From JAISFI01 sp031553775 (GTDB lineage Bacteria > Bacteroidota > Bacteroidia > Bacteroidales > Azobacteroidaceae), in assembly GCA_031553775.1 (NCBI GenBank), contig JAVBLA010000073.1, positions 1 through 34,474 of the forward strand: a stretch of 34,474 bases of DNA, read 5' to 3'. The first letter of the stretch is position 1; each line of letters starts with the position of its first letter. Below, in pieces: positions 8,461-16,988 of this stretch. The notes beneath the pieces were generated by a model that saw only the letters and a program-made list of their open reading frames with translations, was not told the DNA's origin and searched no databases. The position numbers and the translations under genes are program-made.

Positions 8461-8488
8461 AATTGAAAATGAAGAACTATTTTCAATT
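8461..8488. terminator. Inverted repeat between convergent genes
   Basis: AATTGAAAAT (8461-8470) and ATTTTCAATT (8479-8488) form a perfect 10-base stem with an 8-base loop, between the stop codons of the polyferredoxin gene and the minus-strand T9SS cargo gene. It is AT-rich and could act as a weak bidirectional terminator. It also belongs to the ATTGAAA-type repeats found elsewhere in the window. Confidence 0.4.
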
Positions 8489-8499
8489 GCTTATGTTTT

Positions 8500-9762
8500 T
8501 CATTTTCCACTCAAAATATTCACATGCCCATACTTTTTCCAGACCCTCCCGTCAGATCCGGTAGCTTCGATCACATAATAATACACCCCCGGAGGTGCAT
8601 ATTTTCCTCCCATTTTCCCATCCCAGCCTGCTGCAGGATCACTCCATTCAAAGATTTTATTTCCCCAACGGGTAGAGATAGAGGCATGAAATTTTACAAT
8701 CGATTTATAAGCCACCCTGAATTCATCGTTCACACCCGGGGAGGTTCCCGGTGAAAAAGCATTGGGAACATCGATAAAAGACTCAACTATCGTATAATTG
8801 AAAACTACCGGAGGAGCCATACATTTGGAATCCCTATCACTTACTTCCAAACGGACCTCGTAACTTCCACTTCTTTCAAACGTATAACGCAACACCTTAT
8901 CCGTATAGCGAATCAAGGGGTTTGTTGTACTTTCATCCGTTTTGTATACAGTCCAAAGAAAAAAAGCAGCAACAGGGGTATTCGCTTCTGCAGTAAAAGT
9001 TACACGTAACGGTGCTGAAAAGCTTCCGGAAGGAGGAGCCACTTCATTGTCATTCTCCCGGGTTTCTATATCTTCATCCGCACGGGCTGTTACTCTGATC
9101 GCACGGTATTCATCACTGGTAATACTAACATCCAGGTCTAAATCTTTTGCATACACATCGAATACTTTAAATTGCGTATCCTGCATCGGAGCAGGGACCT
9201 TACCGGTAGATGGTATCACTTCAGTTACTTCCATGGGGCCATAGGTGCTTTCATTTTCATTCCATGTAGTATAAGTTGCATTGTACGAGCGAAGAATAGA
9301 AACTTTCTGCCCTTCATGAGTATAGAAAAAAACACCGGGGTCTGTTTTTTGAATATTCAGGGTAACAAAAGAACATTCATCATTCGTATGGGGAATCGTT
9401 ACCGATTCGAACTGAACAGGAGCGGCTGCATAATTGACCACCCACAGATATCTCAGGACCACTCCATCATTTTGATAATAGTAACCCATCTGACTCTGCA
9501 CATTGGAAAGAGTGGCAGTTGTTTCTCCGGGAAGAATTGTTGCAACACCCGAAGAATTATACCTATACCACTGTCCGCTTCCCGATTTAGAACCGTTATA
9601 TGTAATACTGACGGAAGATACCGTGACTAAGCTGACTTCTGTATCCAGATGAAGATTATCCTTGTATGAAAGCACTTTTGTTCCGCTTACGGTATAATAA
9701 TTCGTCTGAGCCATTCCTGTCAGAGATGCCAGGAGATAGATGATAATTAGTATTTTTTTCAT
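8500..9762 (-). CDS. Secreted protein with T9SS type-B sorting domain
   Basis: 420 residues with a Sec signal peptide (MKKILIIIYLLASLTGMAQ). The C-terminal 85 or so residues match the gliding-motility/type-B sorting domain: VPNAFSPGTSPGVNDEF, ISTRWGNKIFE, GWDGKMGGKYAPPGVYYYVI and a final GHVNIL. In this family the domain directs export across the outer membrane by the type IX system. A PKD-like beta-sandwich (about 240-325, with TWxVY and SGSYEVRLEVSD) precedes it. The N-terminal 200 residues are beta-rich and not recognised. No enzymatic motif is visible; a structural or adhesive surface role is inferred. It stands alone on its strand. A T9SS component gene, porG, lies 16 kb away. Confidence 0.85.
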   Translation of the reverse strand: MKKILIIIYLLASLTGMAQTNYYTVSGTKVLSYKDNLHLDTEVSLVTVSSVSITYNGSKSGSGQWYRYNSSGVATILPGETTATLSNVQSQMGYYYQNDGVVLRYLWVVNYAAAPVQFESVTIPHTNDECSFVTLNIQKTDPGVFFYTHEGQKVSILRSYNATYTTWNENESTYGPMEVTEVIPSTGKVPAPMQDTQFKVFDVYAKDLDLDVSITSDEYRAIRVTARADEDIETRENDNEVAPPSGSFSAPLRVTFTAEANTPVAAFFLWTVYKTDESTTNPLIRYTDKVLRYTFERSGSYEVRLEVSDRDSKCMAPPVVFNYTIVESFIDVPNAFSPGTSPGVNDEFRVAYKSIVKFHASISTRWGNKIFEWSDPAAGWDGKMGGKYAPPGVYYYVIEATGSDGRVWKKYGHVNILSGK

Positions 9763-9785
9763 GTCCCAAAATTAATATTTTTTCC

Positions 9786-9793
9786 TATCTTTG
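9786..9793 (+). promoter_or_regulatory. -7 promoter box of the LysM gene
   Basis: TATCTTTG followed by CG matches the Bacteroidetes -7 consensus. Transcription would start near 9798-9800, almost on the ATG at 9802 and about 20 bases before the ATG at 9820, which favours the second start. Confidence 0.65.
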
Positions 9794-9819
9794 CGTTTTC
9801 TATGATAACAAAAAACTTT

Positions 9820-11412
9820 ATGATAAAACGCCTGTTTCTTTTTATTGTATTGTTCACAATATACAATAACAACGTAGAATCTCAGGAATCATTTCATTCT
9901 TCATCTGATTTTTCTACTCAAAAAGCAGCTTATTTCCTACATACGGTAGAAAGCGGACAAACAGTCTATGGCATTTCTGTAATGTACAATGTAACTACCG
10001 AAGCCATTTACCAATTAAATCCCGAAAGCAGGAACGGCATCAAGACCGGGGAAATATTGAAAATCCCGCAGAAATCCCAACAGATAGTTTACCATACGAT
10101 CCAACCCAAGGAAACGCTCTATTCCGTTTCTAAAAAATATAATATCAGCGGGGAAGATATTATTGTATCCAATCCCGGTCTCTCTGTCCAGACCTTTACC
10201 ATCGGAAAAACCATTTTAATTCCCATATACAAAGAGATATCTGTTGGTCCTAACGGAAAAATGGCAGCCGACGAATCCGAATCCAAAGTAAATGCTTTAC
10301 TGCAACAGCTTCCCGACAAGCAAAATGTAAGCTTGATCAATGTAGCGTTGTTATTACCGTTCGGTACGGTTGATAAAGACAGCACCAGTACAACATCTTG
10401 TCAGCGTTTTATAGAGTATTACGAAGGTTTTCTTCTGTCTTTAGACAGTTTAAAAAAGACAGGTCATTCCATTTCCGTGAATGTTTATGATATCGGATTC
10501 AAGATTCATTCACTAGAAAAAGTATTAAAAAAGGATGAATTAAAAGAGAGCCATCTTATTATCGGAGGATTTTCAGAAGACCAGATCAACAAAATTTCCA
10601 AATTCTCTAAAGAAAACGCTATCCGGTATGTAATCCCGTTTGCTTCGAAAACAGACGAGACCATGACCAATCCCTTCATTTTCCAGTCCAATCCGACACA
10701 ATCGTACCTGTACTCAAAAGTATCTCTGGCTTTTGCTAAAAAATACAAAAATTACAACATCGTTTTTGTGGATATGGGCTCTCAGAATGACAAGGCTGAT
10801 TTAATCAAGACACTGCAATCCGATTTATCCGCTAATAAACAAGCATTCCAGACCCTAACATACAACGGCTATTCTTTTACTGCCGATTTTAGAAATGCAT
10901 TAAGCAGCAGCGATCCAAGCATAATTGTAATTTCGTCAGGGACTTCAGAATCTTTAGCCAGAATTATAGCCCCATTGCGAACATTTAAGGAAAGCGGATT
11001 TTCAAAAGATATTTCATTATTCGGATATCCCGAATGGCAGACTTATGTAAAAGACTACCTGGATGATTTTTTCAGCGCCCATGCCTGTCTTTACTCGATC
11101 TTTTATGCCAATAATACACAACCGGAAGTAAAAGCTTTTTTCAGGCTCTACAGAAGCTGGTATGGAAAAACGATGATCAATTCTTATCCCCGGTATGGAA
11201 TGCTGGGATACGATACGGGAATGTACTTTCTCCAAATGATTTCCAGATATGGTATCAATTTTGAGAATTCTTTAGGAAAATTTCAATACAAAAGCCTGCA
11301 AACAGGATATAATTTTAACCGGGTGAACAACTGGGGCGGTTTTATCAATACCAATGTATATTGGATTGATTTTCTACCGGATTACACTATCAAAAGAGAA
11401 ATCGCCAAATGA
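9820..11412 (+). CDS. LysM protein with PBP1-type ligand-binding fold
   Basis: 530 residues from the ATG at 9820. An in-frame ATG at 9802 adds six residues but lies almost on the predicted transcription start. Residues 1-22 form a Sec signal peptide (MIKRLFLFIVLF core). Two LysM domains follow: about 38-84 (HTVESGQTVYGISVMYNVTT to LKIP) and 90-137 (HTIQPKETLYSVSKKYNISG to ILIP), which bind peptidoglycan glycans. The remainder (about 165-520) resembles type-I periplasmic-binding folds: VALLLPFG, a GGFSEDQINKISKFS segment and NPFIFQSNP. It may sense or bind a periplasmic ligand at the cell wall; the ligand is unknown. Its stop overlaps the next start (ATGA, 11409-11412), so the barrel protein downstream is probably coupled to it. 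Confidence 0.85.
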   Translation: MIKRLFLFIVLFTIYNNNVESQESFHSSSDFSTQKAAYFLHTVESGQTVYGISVMYNVTTEAIYQLNPESRNGIKTGEILKIPQKSQQIVYHTIQPKETLYSVSKKYNISGEDIIVSNPGLSVQTFTIGKTILIPIYKEISVGPNGKMAADESESKVNALLQQLPDKQNVSLINVALLLPFGTVDKDSTSTTSCQRFIEYYEGFLLSLDSLKKTGHSISVNVYDIGFKIHSLEKVLKKDELKESHLIIGGFSEDQINKISKFSKENAIRYVIPFASKTDETMTNPFIFQSNPTQSYLYSKVSLAFAKKYKNYNIVFVDMGSQNDKADLIKTLQSDLSANKQAFQTLTYNGYSFTADFRNALSSSDPSIIVISSGTSESLARIIAPLRTFKESGFSKDISLFGYPEWQTYVKDYLDDFFSAHACLYSIFYANNTQPEVKAFFRLYRSWYGKTMINSYPRYGMLGYDTGMYFLQMISRYGINFENSLGKFQYKSLQTGYNFNRVNNWGGFINTNVYWIDFLPDYTIKREIAK

Positions 11413-12083
11413 TAAAGAAACTGGTGTACATCAGCCTGCTACTCTTTTTTCTCCCGGACATATCCATGGCCCAGGAAGAGGTCTTTTCCAAAGAACTGAG
11501 TCTGGGAATCAATGGGGGGATAACTTCATCCAGTATAAATTTCAATCCTTCCGTTTCGCAGAAGAAACTGGATCAATTAGCAGGAGGAGTAAGCATCCGG
11601 TATATAACCGAAAAAAATTTCGGACTACAGGGAGAACTGAATCTCTCGCAAAGAGGATGGAAAGAGCATAAAGACTCTATTCCCGACCACAAGTTCACCA
11701 AATCGCTTTTATATGCCGAACTACCGGTAATGACTCATATCTACTTCAATTTAGGCTCCCGCGTAAGACTCGTGTTCAACCTGGGTCCGCAGATCAGTTA
11801 TCTGCTGTCGGAAGATGTAAAAGAATCAAATATCATATTGGATCCTGGCACCGAAGACAATCCGGAGCCCATACAATATAACACTCCCATTCAGAATAAA
11901 TTCGATTGGGGAATTGCCGCCGGAGGAGGCTTGGAACTACGCACCGGTATCGGCAGTTTTGTTATGGAAGCCCGTTACTACTATGGCCTTTCCGACATCT
12001 ATAAAAACAGAAAAAGCGACTATTACGCCACTTCTTCCAATCAGGTGCTCAACCTGAAACTTACTTATTTTTACCGGAAATAA
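11409..12083 (+). CDS. PorT-family outer-membrane beta-barrel protein
   Basis: 224 residues with a signal peptide (about 1-21, ending DISMAQ). The body has alternating amphipathic strands: SLGINGGITSSS, SIRYITEKNFGLQGELNLSQRGW, LLYAELPVMTHIYF, RLVFNLGPQISYLL and WGIAAGGGLELRTGIGSFVMEARYYYGLSDI, ending LKLTYFYRK with an aromatic near-terminal residue. This fits the outer-membrane beta-barrel family that includes PorT (Pfam OMP_b-brl_2). The family is large, so orthology to the T9SS component PorT cannot be claimed. Translational coupling with the LysM/PBP1 protein suggests the two work together at the interface of cell wall and outer membrane. Confidence 0.8.
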   Translation: MIKKLVYISLLLFFLPDISMAQEEVFSKELSLGINGGITSSSINFNPSVSQKKLDQLAGGVSIRYITEKNFGLQGELNLSQRGWKEHKDSIPDHKFTKSLLYAELPVMTHIYFNLGSRVRLVFNLGPQISYLLSEDVKESNIILDPGTEDNPEPIQYNTPIQNKFDWGIAAGGGLELRTGIGSFVMEARYYYGLSDIYKNRKSDYYATSSNQVLNLKLTYFYRK

Positions 12084-12090
12084 AAACCTG

Positions 12091-12528
12091 TTACCGGATT
12101 CTATCTAAAGATTTTACCAATTGATCGTCTTTACGGATTGCTGCTATTGCCAGCAAATCAAGAATAAACACTACGGCCGGAAAAGCCATGGCAATTTTCA
12201 TTTGCCCCACCGGCAGCAGGTTTCCTGTCAAATTCCAGACTACATATAGCAAGAAGCCTATAGTCAATAAAATCTGCACCAGATTTATAGTACACATCCT
12301 AAGCTGTAAAGACCTGTTTTTATACATTAATGCAGAAGAAACCGCATTCAATGCTATCGAGATAAGCAGGGCAGCCATAACGATCCTGACATCTGCCGAT
12401 ACCATAGATGCACCCCAAACAGACAATACGCCCTGAGCTGAGGGAAAAGATGCCAGGGGCATAAACAACATCGCCAGCATCAAGCCGGCGATAAGAAGTA
12501 AATAGATCGTTTGTATCCGTTGGATCAT
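12091..12528 (-). CDS. DUF4293 membrane protein
   Basis: A 145-residue protein with four predicted membrane helices (about 8-27, 45-66, 78-100 and 113-130) and a short basic tail. The N terminus MIQRIQTIYLLLIAGLM is typical of DUF4293, a Bacteroidetes-specific family with no established function. It starts five bases after the rpoZ stop and is the last gene of the bamD-rpoZ run. It ends tail-to-tail with the PorT-family gene, seven bases apart. Confidence 0.85.
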   Translation of the reverse strand: MIQRIQTIYLLLIAGLMLAMLFMPLASFPSAQGVLSVWGASMVSADVRIVMAALLISIALNAVSSALMYKNRSLQLRMCTINLVQILLTIGFLLYVVWNLTGNLLPVGQMKIAMAFPAVVFILDLLAIAAIRKDDQLVKSLDRIR

Positions 12529-12533
12529 AGAAA

Positions 12534-12866
12534 TCAGAATTTATCTTTTTCCTTGGCCGGATTGCGGTAATACACTTCGCCTTCAATAAATTCCTGGGTA
12601 GCAATCAACGTTGACTTCGGAAGTCTTTCAAAATAGCGGGAAATCTCAATTTGTTCCCGATTTTCAAATACTTCTTCCAAATTATCGTTATAAGAAGCAA
12701 ATTCCTGCAATTTTTTCTCCAGATCATGTTTCATTTCCACACTGATCTGATTCGCCCGCTTACCGATGATCCGTACGGTTTCATACACATTGCCTGTTTC
12801 GGCCGACAATGACATCATATCCCGGGTAATAGTTGTTGACGGGGCGTTTGTTTTTCTGTAATCCAT
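12534..12866 (-). CDS. rpoZ: RNA polymerase omega subunit
   Basis: A 110-residue Bacteroidetes-type omega subunit, which helps assemble and stabilise RNA polymerase through the beta-prime subunit. Features seen are the N-terminal TTITRDMMSLSAETGNVYETVRIIGKRANQI helix region (residues about 11-41), where the Arg-Ala-Asn-Gln-Ile core corresponds to the RARQ motif of other omegas, and the C-terminal KSTLIATQEFIEGEVYYRNP stretch. It has no signal or membrane segment. It lies 30 bases after bamD and five before the DUF4293 gene, probably one transcript from the bamD promoter. Confidence 0.87.
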   Translation of the reverse strand: MDYRKTNAPSTTITRDMMSLSAETGNVYETVRIIGKRANQISVEMKHDLEKKLQEFASYNDNLEEVFENREQIEISRYFERLPKSTLIATQEFIEGEVYYRNPAKEKDKF

Positions 12867-12896
12867 ATTATCTGTTGATGATTATTAATTTCGTAT

Positions 12897-13706
12897 TTAA
12901 TCGTTATCGCCTATCTCCTTAATGGACTTATCATAAATTCTCAGGACATCTTTCACATGTTTTCCGTCAGGAAATTCATTGATATAAGCATAGTAATCGT
13001 CCAACACATCCCTATAACGAAGACCTTTCTTTTCATCGACACTCTTTTCTGCCATGTCGTATTTCGCACGAATGGAAAGATACAGGAAATTTTCCCTGTA
13101 TTTGGAGTAGGGATAAGATTTCAATGCATTCTGGGCGTAGATCACACAGGACTGATAATTATTTCCCATATAATTCCCCAGGTTGAAATACAATTCTGTA
13201 GCCATTAATTCTTTCAAAGCCAGTTTTTCCTGTAACTCAAACATGATTCGCTGAGCTTCATCTCTCCGCTCACTCTGCGGATAATGCTCCAGAAAATCCT
13301 GGAACTGGCTGAGCGATTTATAAGTCTGCGTTTGATCCAATCGGGGGTCCGGAGAATCCAGATACAAACCATAAGCGCCGTAATAACGGGATAACTCGGC
13401 ATATTCTCCCTTTGGATAAGTAGTATAATAGGTCTTAAAATATTCTGCTGCCGTTACATAATCCTTTTGTCCATAGTAACTCTGGGCTAGTAAATACAAC
13501 GATTCTTCTGCATGGGCAGTTCCCTTGAAGATAGTAACCAAGTCTTCGAGCAAAGTGGCAGAACGGGTATATTTACCTTCATTGAAATATTTTTTGGCAT
13601 ATTCATACCGGACCTCGTAGTCCGGATTTTTCAACACTTTATTATATTCCCCACATGCAGAGAGAAGAACAGCCGCAAATAAAAACCAGATGATTTTATA
13701 TCTCAT
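12897..13706 (-). CDS. bamD: Outer-membrane assembly lipoprotein BamD
   Basis: Lipoprotein partner of BamA in inserting beta-barrel proteins into the outer membrane. The 269-residue product has a lipoprotein signal ending LLSAC (Cys18) and TPR-like repeats over about 30-260: YEYAKKYFNEGKYTRSATLLEDL, ESLYLLAQSYYGQKDYVTAAEYFKTY, and AQRIMFELQEKLA, typical of BamD/YfiO. Length and layout match Bacteroidetes homologues. A TATCTTTG box lies 20 bases upstream of the ATG. It leads the bamD-rpoZ-DUF4293 run. BamA is encoded about 8.5 kb further on. Confidence 0.93.
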   Translation of the reverse strand: MRYKIIWFLFAAVLLSACGEYNKVLKNPDYEVRYEYAKKYFNEGKYTRSATLLEDLVTIFKGTAHAEESLYLLAQSYYGQKDYVTAAEYFKTYYTTYPKGEYAELSRYYGAYGLYLDSPDPRLDQTQTYKSLSQFQDFLEHYPQSERRDEAQRIMFELQEKLALKELMATELYFNLGNYMGNNYQSCVIYAQNALKSYPYSKYRENFLYLSIRAKYDMAEKSVDEKKGLRYRDVLDDYYAYINEFPDGKHVKDVLRIYDKSIKEIGDND

Positions 13707-13725
13707 TTTTTAGCGTTTTAGCGCA

Positions 13726-13733
13726 CAAAGATA
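13726..13733 (-). promoter_or_regulatory. -7 promoter box of bamD
   Basis: TATCTTTG on the minus strand, followed by TGCGCTAAAACGC. The ATG is 20 bases downstream, giving a leader of about 13 bases. The TGCGCTAAA that follows is shared with the ompH promoter at 21592. Confidence 0.65.
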
Positions 13734-13788
13734 GTGAATATCACTTGAAATACGCGTTAAGAATTTCAAATTAAGAATTATTAACTGC

Positions 13789-14214
13789 CTATAATTTATA
13801 CAATTCACTGGCAGCCAATAGTTCCAATTTATTATTTTTCAGCACTTCCACACACTTATCGATATTATCCGGACGAATCACCACACGCGCAATTTGTCCC
13901 GTAGAAAATGCATACATATACTCTACAAAAATACCGGCATCAGTAAGCAAAGTCATGGCACGTCCCAGCGAACCCGGCACATTCGGGCATTCCAGGCAAA
14001 CCACGTCCGTAACACTAACGGCATACAATTTTGCTTTCAACACTTCTTTTGCTTTCTCGGGATCGGAAACAATCAGGCGAAGGATACCAAAATCTGAATT
14101 CTCCGCCACTGTAAATGCCGTCATATTGATTCCGGCATCACCCAAAATATTGGCCACTTCCGTAAAACGGCCTCGTTTGTTTTCTAAGAAAATAGACAGT
14201 TGCTTGATTAACAT
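13789..14214 (-). CDS. Tandem ACT-domain protein
   Basis: A 141-residue cytoplasmic protein made of two ACT domains: about 1-68 (LSIFLENKRGRFTEVANILGDAGINM) and 70-141 (NVPGSLGRAMTLLTDAGIFVEYMYA). ACT domains bind small ligands, usually amino acids, and regulate enzymes. It lies 12 bases downstream of paaK on the same strand, an arrangement frequent in Bacteroidales and other anaerobes. A role in sensing an aromatic amino acid or related ligand for the ligase is inferred only from that context. Confidence 0.88.
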   Translation of the reverse strand: MLIKQLSIFLENKRGRFTEVANILGDAGINMTAFTVAENSDFGILRLIVSDPEKAKEVLKAKLYAVSVTDVVCLECPNVPGSLGRAMTLLTDAGIFVEYMYAFSTGQIARVVIRPDNIDKCVEVLKNNKLELLAASELYKL

Positions 14215-14226
14215 AATCTCCGTTTT

Positions 14227-15525
14227 TTAGAATTTCCTTTTATCTATTACCCTTTTGGCTTTTCCCTGGCTACGTTCCAGGCTTCTCGGTTCTACCAGTT
14301 TGATATCGGGAGCTATTCCAATCACACTTTGCAGGCGGTGACGGATCTTCTTTTTCAGTTCCAACATTTTATTGATTTCGTCGGAATAGAATTCTTCCCG
14401 CATTTCAACCTGTACTTCAAATGTATCCAGATTGTTGAGGCGGTCTACCACCAGCATATAATGCGGTTCGAATTCAGGCATTTCGCAAATAACGGCTTCC
14501 ACCTGCGACGGGAATACATTTACTCCGCGGATAATGAGCATATCGTCACTACGCCCCAGAATGCGTCCCATCCGTACCGACGTTCTTCCACAGGCACACT
14601 TTTCATAATTCAGATAGGTAAGGTCTCGCGTCCGGAAACGGATCAGCGGCATTCCTTCTTTAGTCAGCGTAGTAAACACCAACTCTCCCATTTCTCCCGG
14701 CGCTACAGGTTCACCTGTTTCCGGATGGATGATTTCAGGAAAGAAATGATCTTCACAAAGATGGGTTCCGTTCTGACATTCACATTCATGCCCCACACCC
14801 GGGCCGATAATTTCCGTCAACCCGTAAATATCATAGGCCTTAATACCCAGCTTTTCCTGCAACTCCTGCCGCATGGCTTCCGTCCAGGGTTCGGCTCCGA
14901 ACACCCCAATTCTCAACTTAAATTCACTTCTTGAAATTCCCGAATCTTTGAGAGCATCTGCCAGATACAAAGCATAAGAGGGAGTACAGGCAAGTCCCAC
15001 AGCACCCAGGTCATGCATCAGCATAATCTGTTTTTCCGTATTACCGCTCGACATCGGGATAACAGTCCCTCCGATGGTCTCCACTGCTGTATGTGCACCC
15101 AAGCCTCCCGTAAACAGGCCGTATCCGTAAGACACCTGCACCACATCATTTTTCCCTAATCCGTAAGCAGTAAAACAGCGGGCACCTACCTCATTCCAGA
15201 CATTCAGATCATTGCGTGTATACCCTACAACAATAGGCTTTCCGGTAGTCCCCGAAGATGCATGCACCCTGACAATTTCAGACATAGGAGAACTCAGCAA
15301 GCCAAAAGGATAATAATCCCTCAGGTCCTTTTTGGATGTAAACGGCAATTTAACAATATCATCTATTGTTTGAATATCCTGCGGTGTAATGCCGGTTTCC
15401 TGCATCCGCCTGCGATAGGGTTCATTGTTATGATAAACCCGTTCTACTACTTTTTTCAATCTAATTCCCTGGAGTTTGAGTAGTTCCGGACGGGACATGC
15501 ACTCCATTGTTTCGTTCCAAACCAT
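14227..15525 (-). CDS. paaK: Phenylacetate-CoA ligase family enzyme (PaaK-like)
   Basis: AMP-forming enzyme expected to join an aryl-acetate (phenylacetate or indole-acetate) to CoA. The 432-residue product has the usual family length. Seen are the P-loop HASSGTTGKP (residues 88-97), the YGLTEIIGPGVG motif near 236, a small-domain hinge (RFRTRDLTYL, then RMGRILGRSDDMLIIRGVNVFPSQVE) and a basic C terminus (RSQGKAKRVIDKRKF) with the catalytic-type lysine. A CECQ-THLCEDHF stretch follows the LTE motif as in other anaerobic homologues. In fermenters this enzyme may run in amino-acid catabolism together with indolepyruvate oxidoreductases; none is in the window. An ACT protein follows. Confidence 0.9.
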   Translation of the reverse strand: MVWNETMECMSRPELLKLQGIRLKKVVERVYHNNEPYRRRMQETGITPQDIQTIDDIVKLPFTSKKDLRDYYPFGLLSSPMSEIVRVHASSGTTGKPIVVGYTRNDLNVWNEVGARCFTAYGLGKNDVVQVSYGYGLFTGGLGAHTAVETIGGTVIPMSSGNTEKQIMLMHDLGAVGLACTPSYALYLADALKDSGISRSEFKLRIGVFGAEPWTEAMRQELQEKLGIKAYDIYGLTEIIGPGVGHECECQNGTHLCEDHFFPEIIHPETGEPVAPGEMGELVFTTLTKEGMPLIRFRTRDLTYLNYEKCACGRTSVRMGRILGRSDDMLIIRGVNVFPSQVEAVICEMPEFEPHYMLVVDRLNNLDTFEVQVEMREEFYSDEINKMLELKKKIRHRLQSVIGIAPDIKLVEPRSLERSQGKAKRVIDKRKF

Positions 15526-15532
15526 AGAAAGT

Positions 15533-15657
15533 CAAGAATTGACAATTGAAAATTAAAAATTGAAAATTGAAAATCAAGAGATCTGTATTCAAAAAATCAG
15601 TTTACTTTCTGAACTTTTTCCTCATTTTCAATTGTCAATTGTCAATTTTCAATTCTT
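15533..15657. repeat. Inverted AATTGAAA-type repeat pair
   Basis: CAAGAATTGACAATTGAAAA starting at 15533 and the tandem ATTGAAA units after it face the opposed run TTTTCAATTGTCAATTG starting at 15625, with TTTTCAATTCTTA at its end. About 50 bases separate the arms. Read on the minus strand, the arm after the DUF4831 stop is in GAAAATT orientation and the arm just before the paaK ATG is in TTTTCAA orientation. The pair could fold into a long AT-rich hairpin between the genes. Confidence 0.6.
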
Positions 15658-15663
15658 AGTTAT

Positions 15664-16749
15664 TTATTGTATTACTTGTTTCAAAGCGCCTGTTTCCGGG
15701 TAAAAATAAACTTTCACCGGAGCTTTCTTGTCTTCAAAGATATTAGGGAGAAGCGTTTGTGTGTCTCCGAATTGTGCAACCTGGATTTCTCCGGTATATA
15801 TTTTTTTTGTACCGGCAGTTATCTCTATGGATGCTTTTCCCGGCACATTATAAATAACCCCTTTCGGATTCGCCTTGTCTTTTGCCATTTTTTCCAACAG
15901 CTTCGGATCTGTGATCTCCGGTTTTTTATCTAAATTTTTCAGATTCATATATACAGGAATACCACTCAGATCATCGGATGATACAATCCCCAGGTATTTA
16001 GAAAAACGGAAAAGAACATTTTTATCCAGATCATCCTCCGGGATCAGGGAAACTTCATAAACCTGTTCTTCGGAAGTAATGGAACCTTTGAATTGTTCTT
16101 CCAATGCTTTTTCCTGTAGTTCGAGTTGTTGCATCACCAGTTTTATTCCTTCTCCGTCGCGGGGAACATTTTCAGCCTCTCCGGTGAGCAAATCCATACG
16201 GCTTTCCCGCAGGCGATAAATTTGTTTGGCCGACACCTCTGCCATTCTACCGGTAGATCCGGCCTGCAAATATTCTTCCGTAAAGACGGAATGAGGAGCG
16301 ACCGTTGCAGTTTCCGCCTTTTTCTGCTCCTTTCCGGCTAGTTTCTCCGGTTGATAATCCGCATTAATGGTACATAGCAGCCCGTCTTCCGTTAAACAGG
16401 CAAAAGGAGCTGTTGTCTTAGCTTTGAACTCTATCAGATACGCCTGATCCTTATCAGGAACTCCTTTGGTGGTAATGGTAACTGCATCCAAAGTATAATA
16501 TACCTGATCTTCTGTAACCGGGTCGCTGATTCCCAGGTATTTTTCGGCATATCTATAATAAGGACCTGATTTGGCGGTCACTTTAGACACTTTCGCCTGC
16601 ACAATCACCTCGGTTTTGGGAAGAAAATATTTCACACCGTACTCATTACTCTTCAGGGCTGTTACCTTGTCTACCTTCGTTTGGGCAAACAGGTTAAAGG
16701 CGCACAAACAGGCTGAGAGAAGGGATATTTTAATGCAGGAATGTTTCAT
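15664..16749 (-). CDS. DUF4831 exported protein
   Basis: 361 residues with a signal peptide (about 1-23, ending LFAQ). The start of the mature part, VKYFLPKTEVIVQAKVSKVTAKSGPYYRYAEKYLGI, is typical of DUF4831, a Bacteroidetes family of unknown function. No lipobox, membrane anchor or catalytic motif is seen; the protein is predicted periplasmic, beta-rich and about 39 kDa. It is flanked by AATTGAAA-type repeats on both sides and seems to be a single-gene transcript. A possible -7 box TATATTTG at 16911-16918 on the minus strand would give a long leader of about 155 bases. Confidence 0.78.
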   Translation of the reverse strand: MKHSCIKISLLSACLCAFNLFAQTKVDKVTALKSNEYGVKYFLPKTEVIVQAKVSKVTAKSGPYYRYAEKYLGISDPVTEDQVYYTLDAVTITTKGVPDKDQAYLIEFKAKTTAPFACLTEDGLLCTINADYQPEKLAGKEQKKAETATVAPHSVFTEEYLQAGSTGRMAEVSAKQIYRLRESRMDLLTGEAENVPRDGEGIKLVMQQLELQEKALEEQFKGSITSEEQVYEVSLIPEDDLDKNVLFRFSKYLGIVSSDDLSGIPVYMNLKNLDKKPEITDPKLLEKMAKDKANPKGVIYNVPGKASIEITAGTKKIYTGEIQVAQFGDTQTLLPNIFEDKKAPVKVYFYPETGALKQVIQ

Positions 16750-16988
16750 GATCGAAAATTGAAAATTGAAAATGGTGATCTGTTGTTCATATTCTTTTTC
16801 TTTGAGAATTGAAATATATGTTGGATTTCAGATGTAAATGCCTGAAGATTGGTTGTGGCAATAAAAGAAACAAATACTTCAAGCGATTTTCATTTTTGAC
16901 AAAATCGTTACAAATATAACGGTTTTATTGCAAATTCATTATATAATCTGCAATTTATAGGTATACATTCACAAAATAACGATGGATA

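Noticed and set aside
9172..9630. Open frame of about 152 codons on the plus strand
   Set aside because: Antisense to the T9SS cargo gene, which has a clear signal peptide and sorting domain; no supporting motif in the antisense product.
11409..12083. Calling the barrel gene porT
   Set aside because: The family is broad and several paralogues usually exist; neither sequence features nor neighbours single it out as the T9SS PorT.
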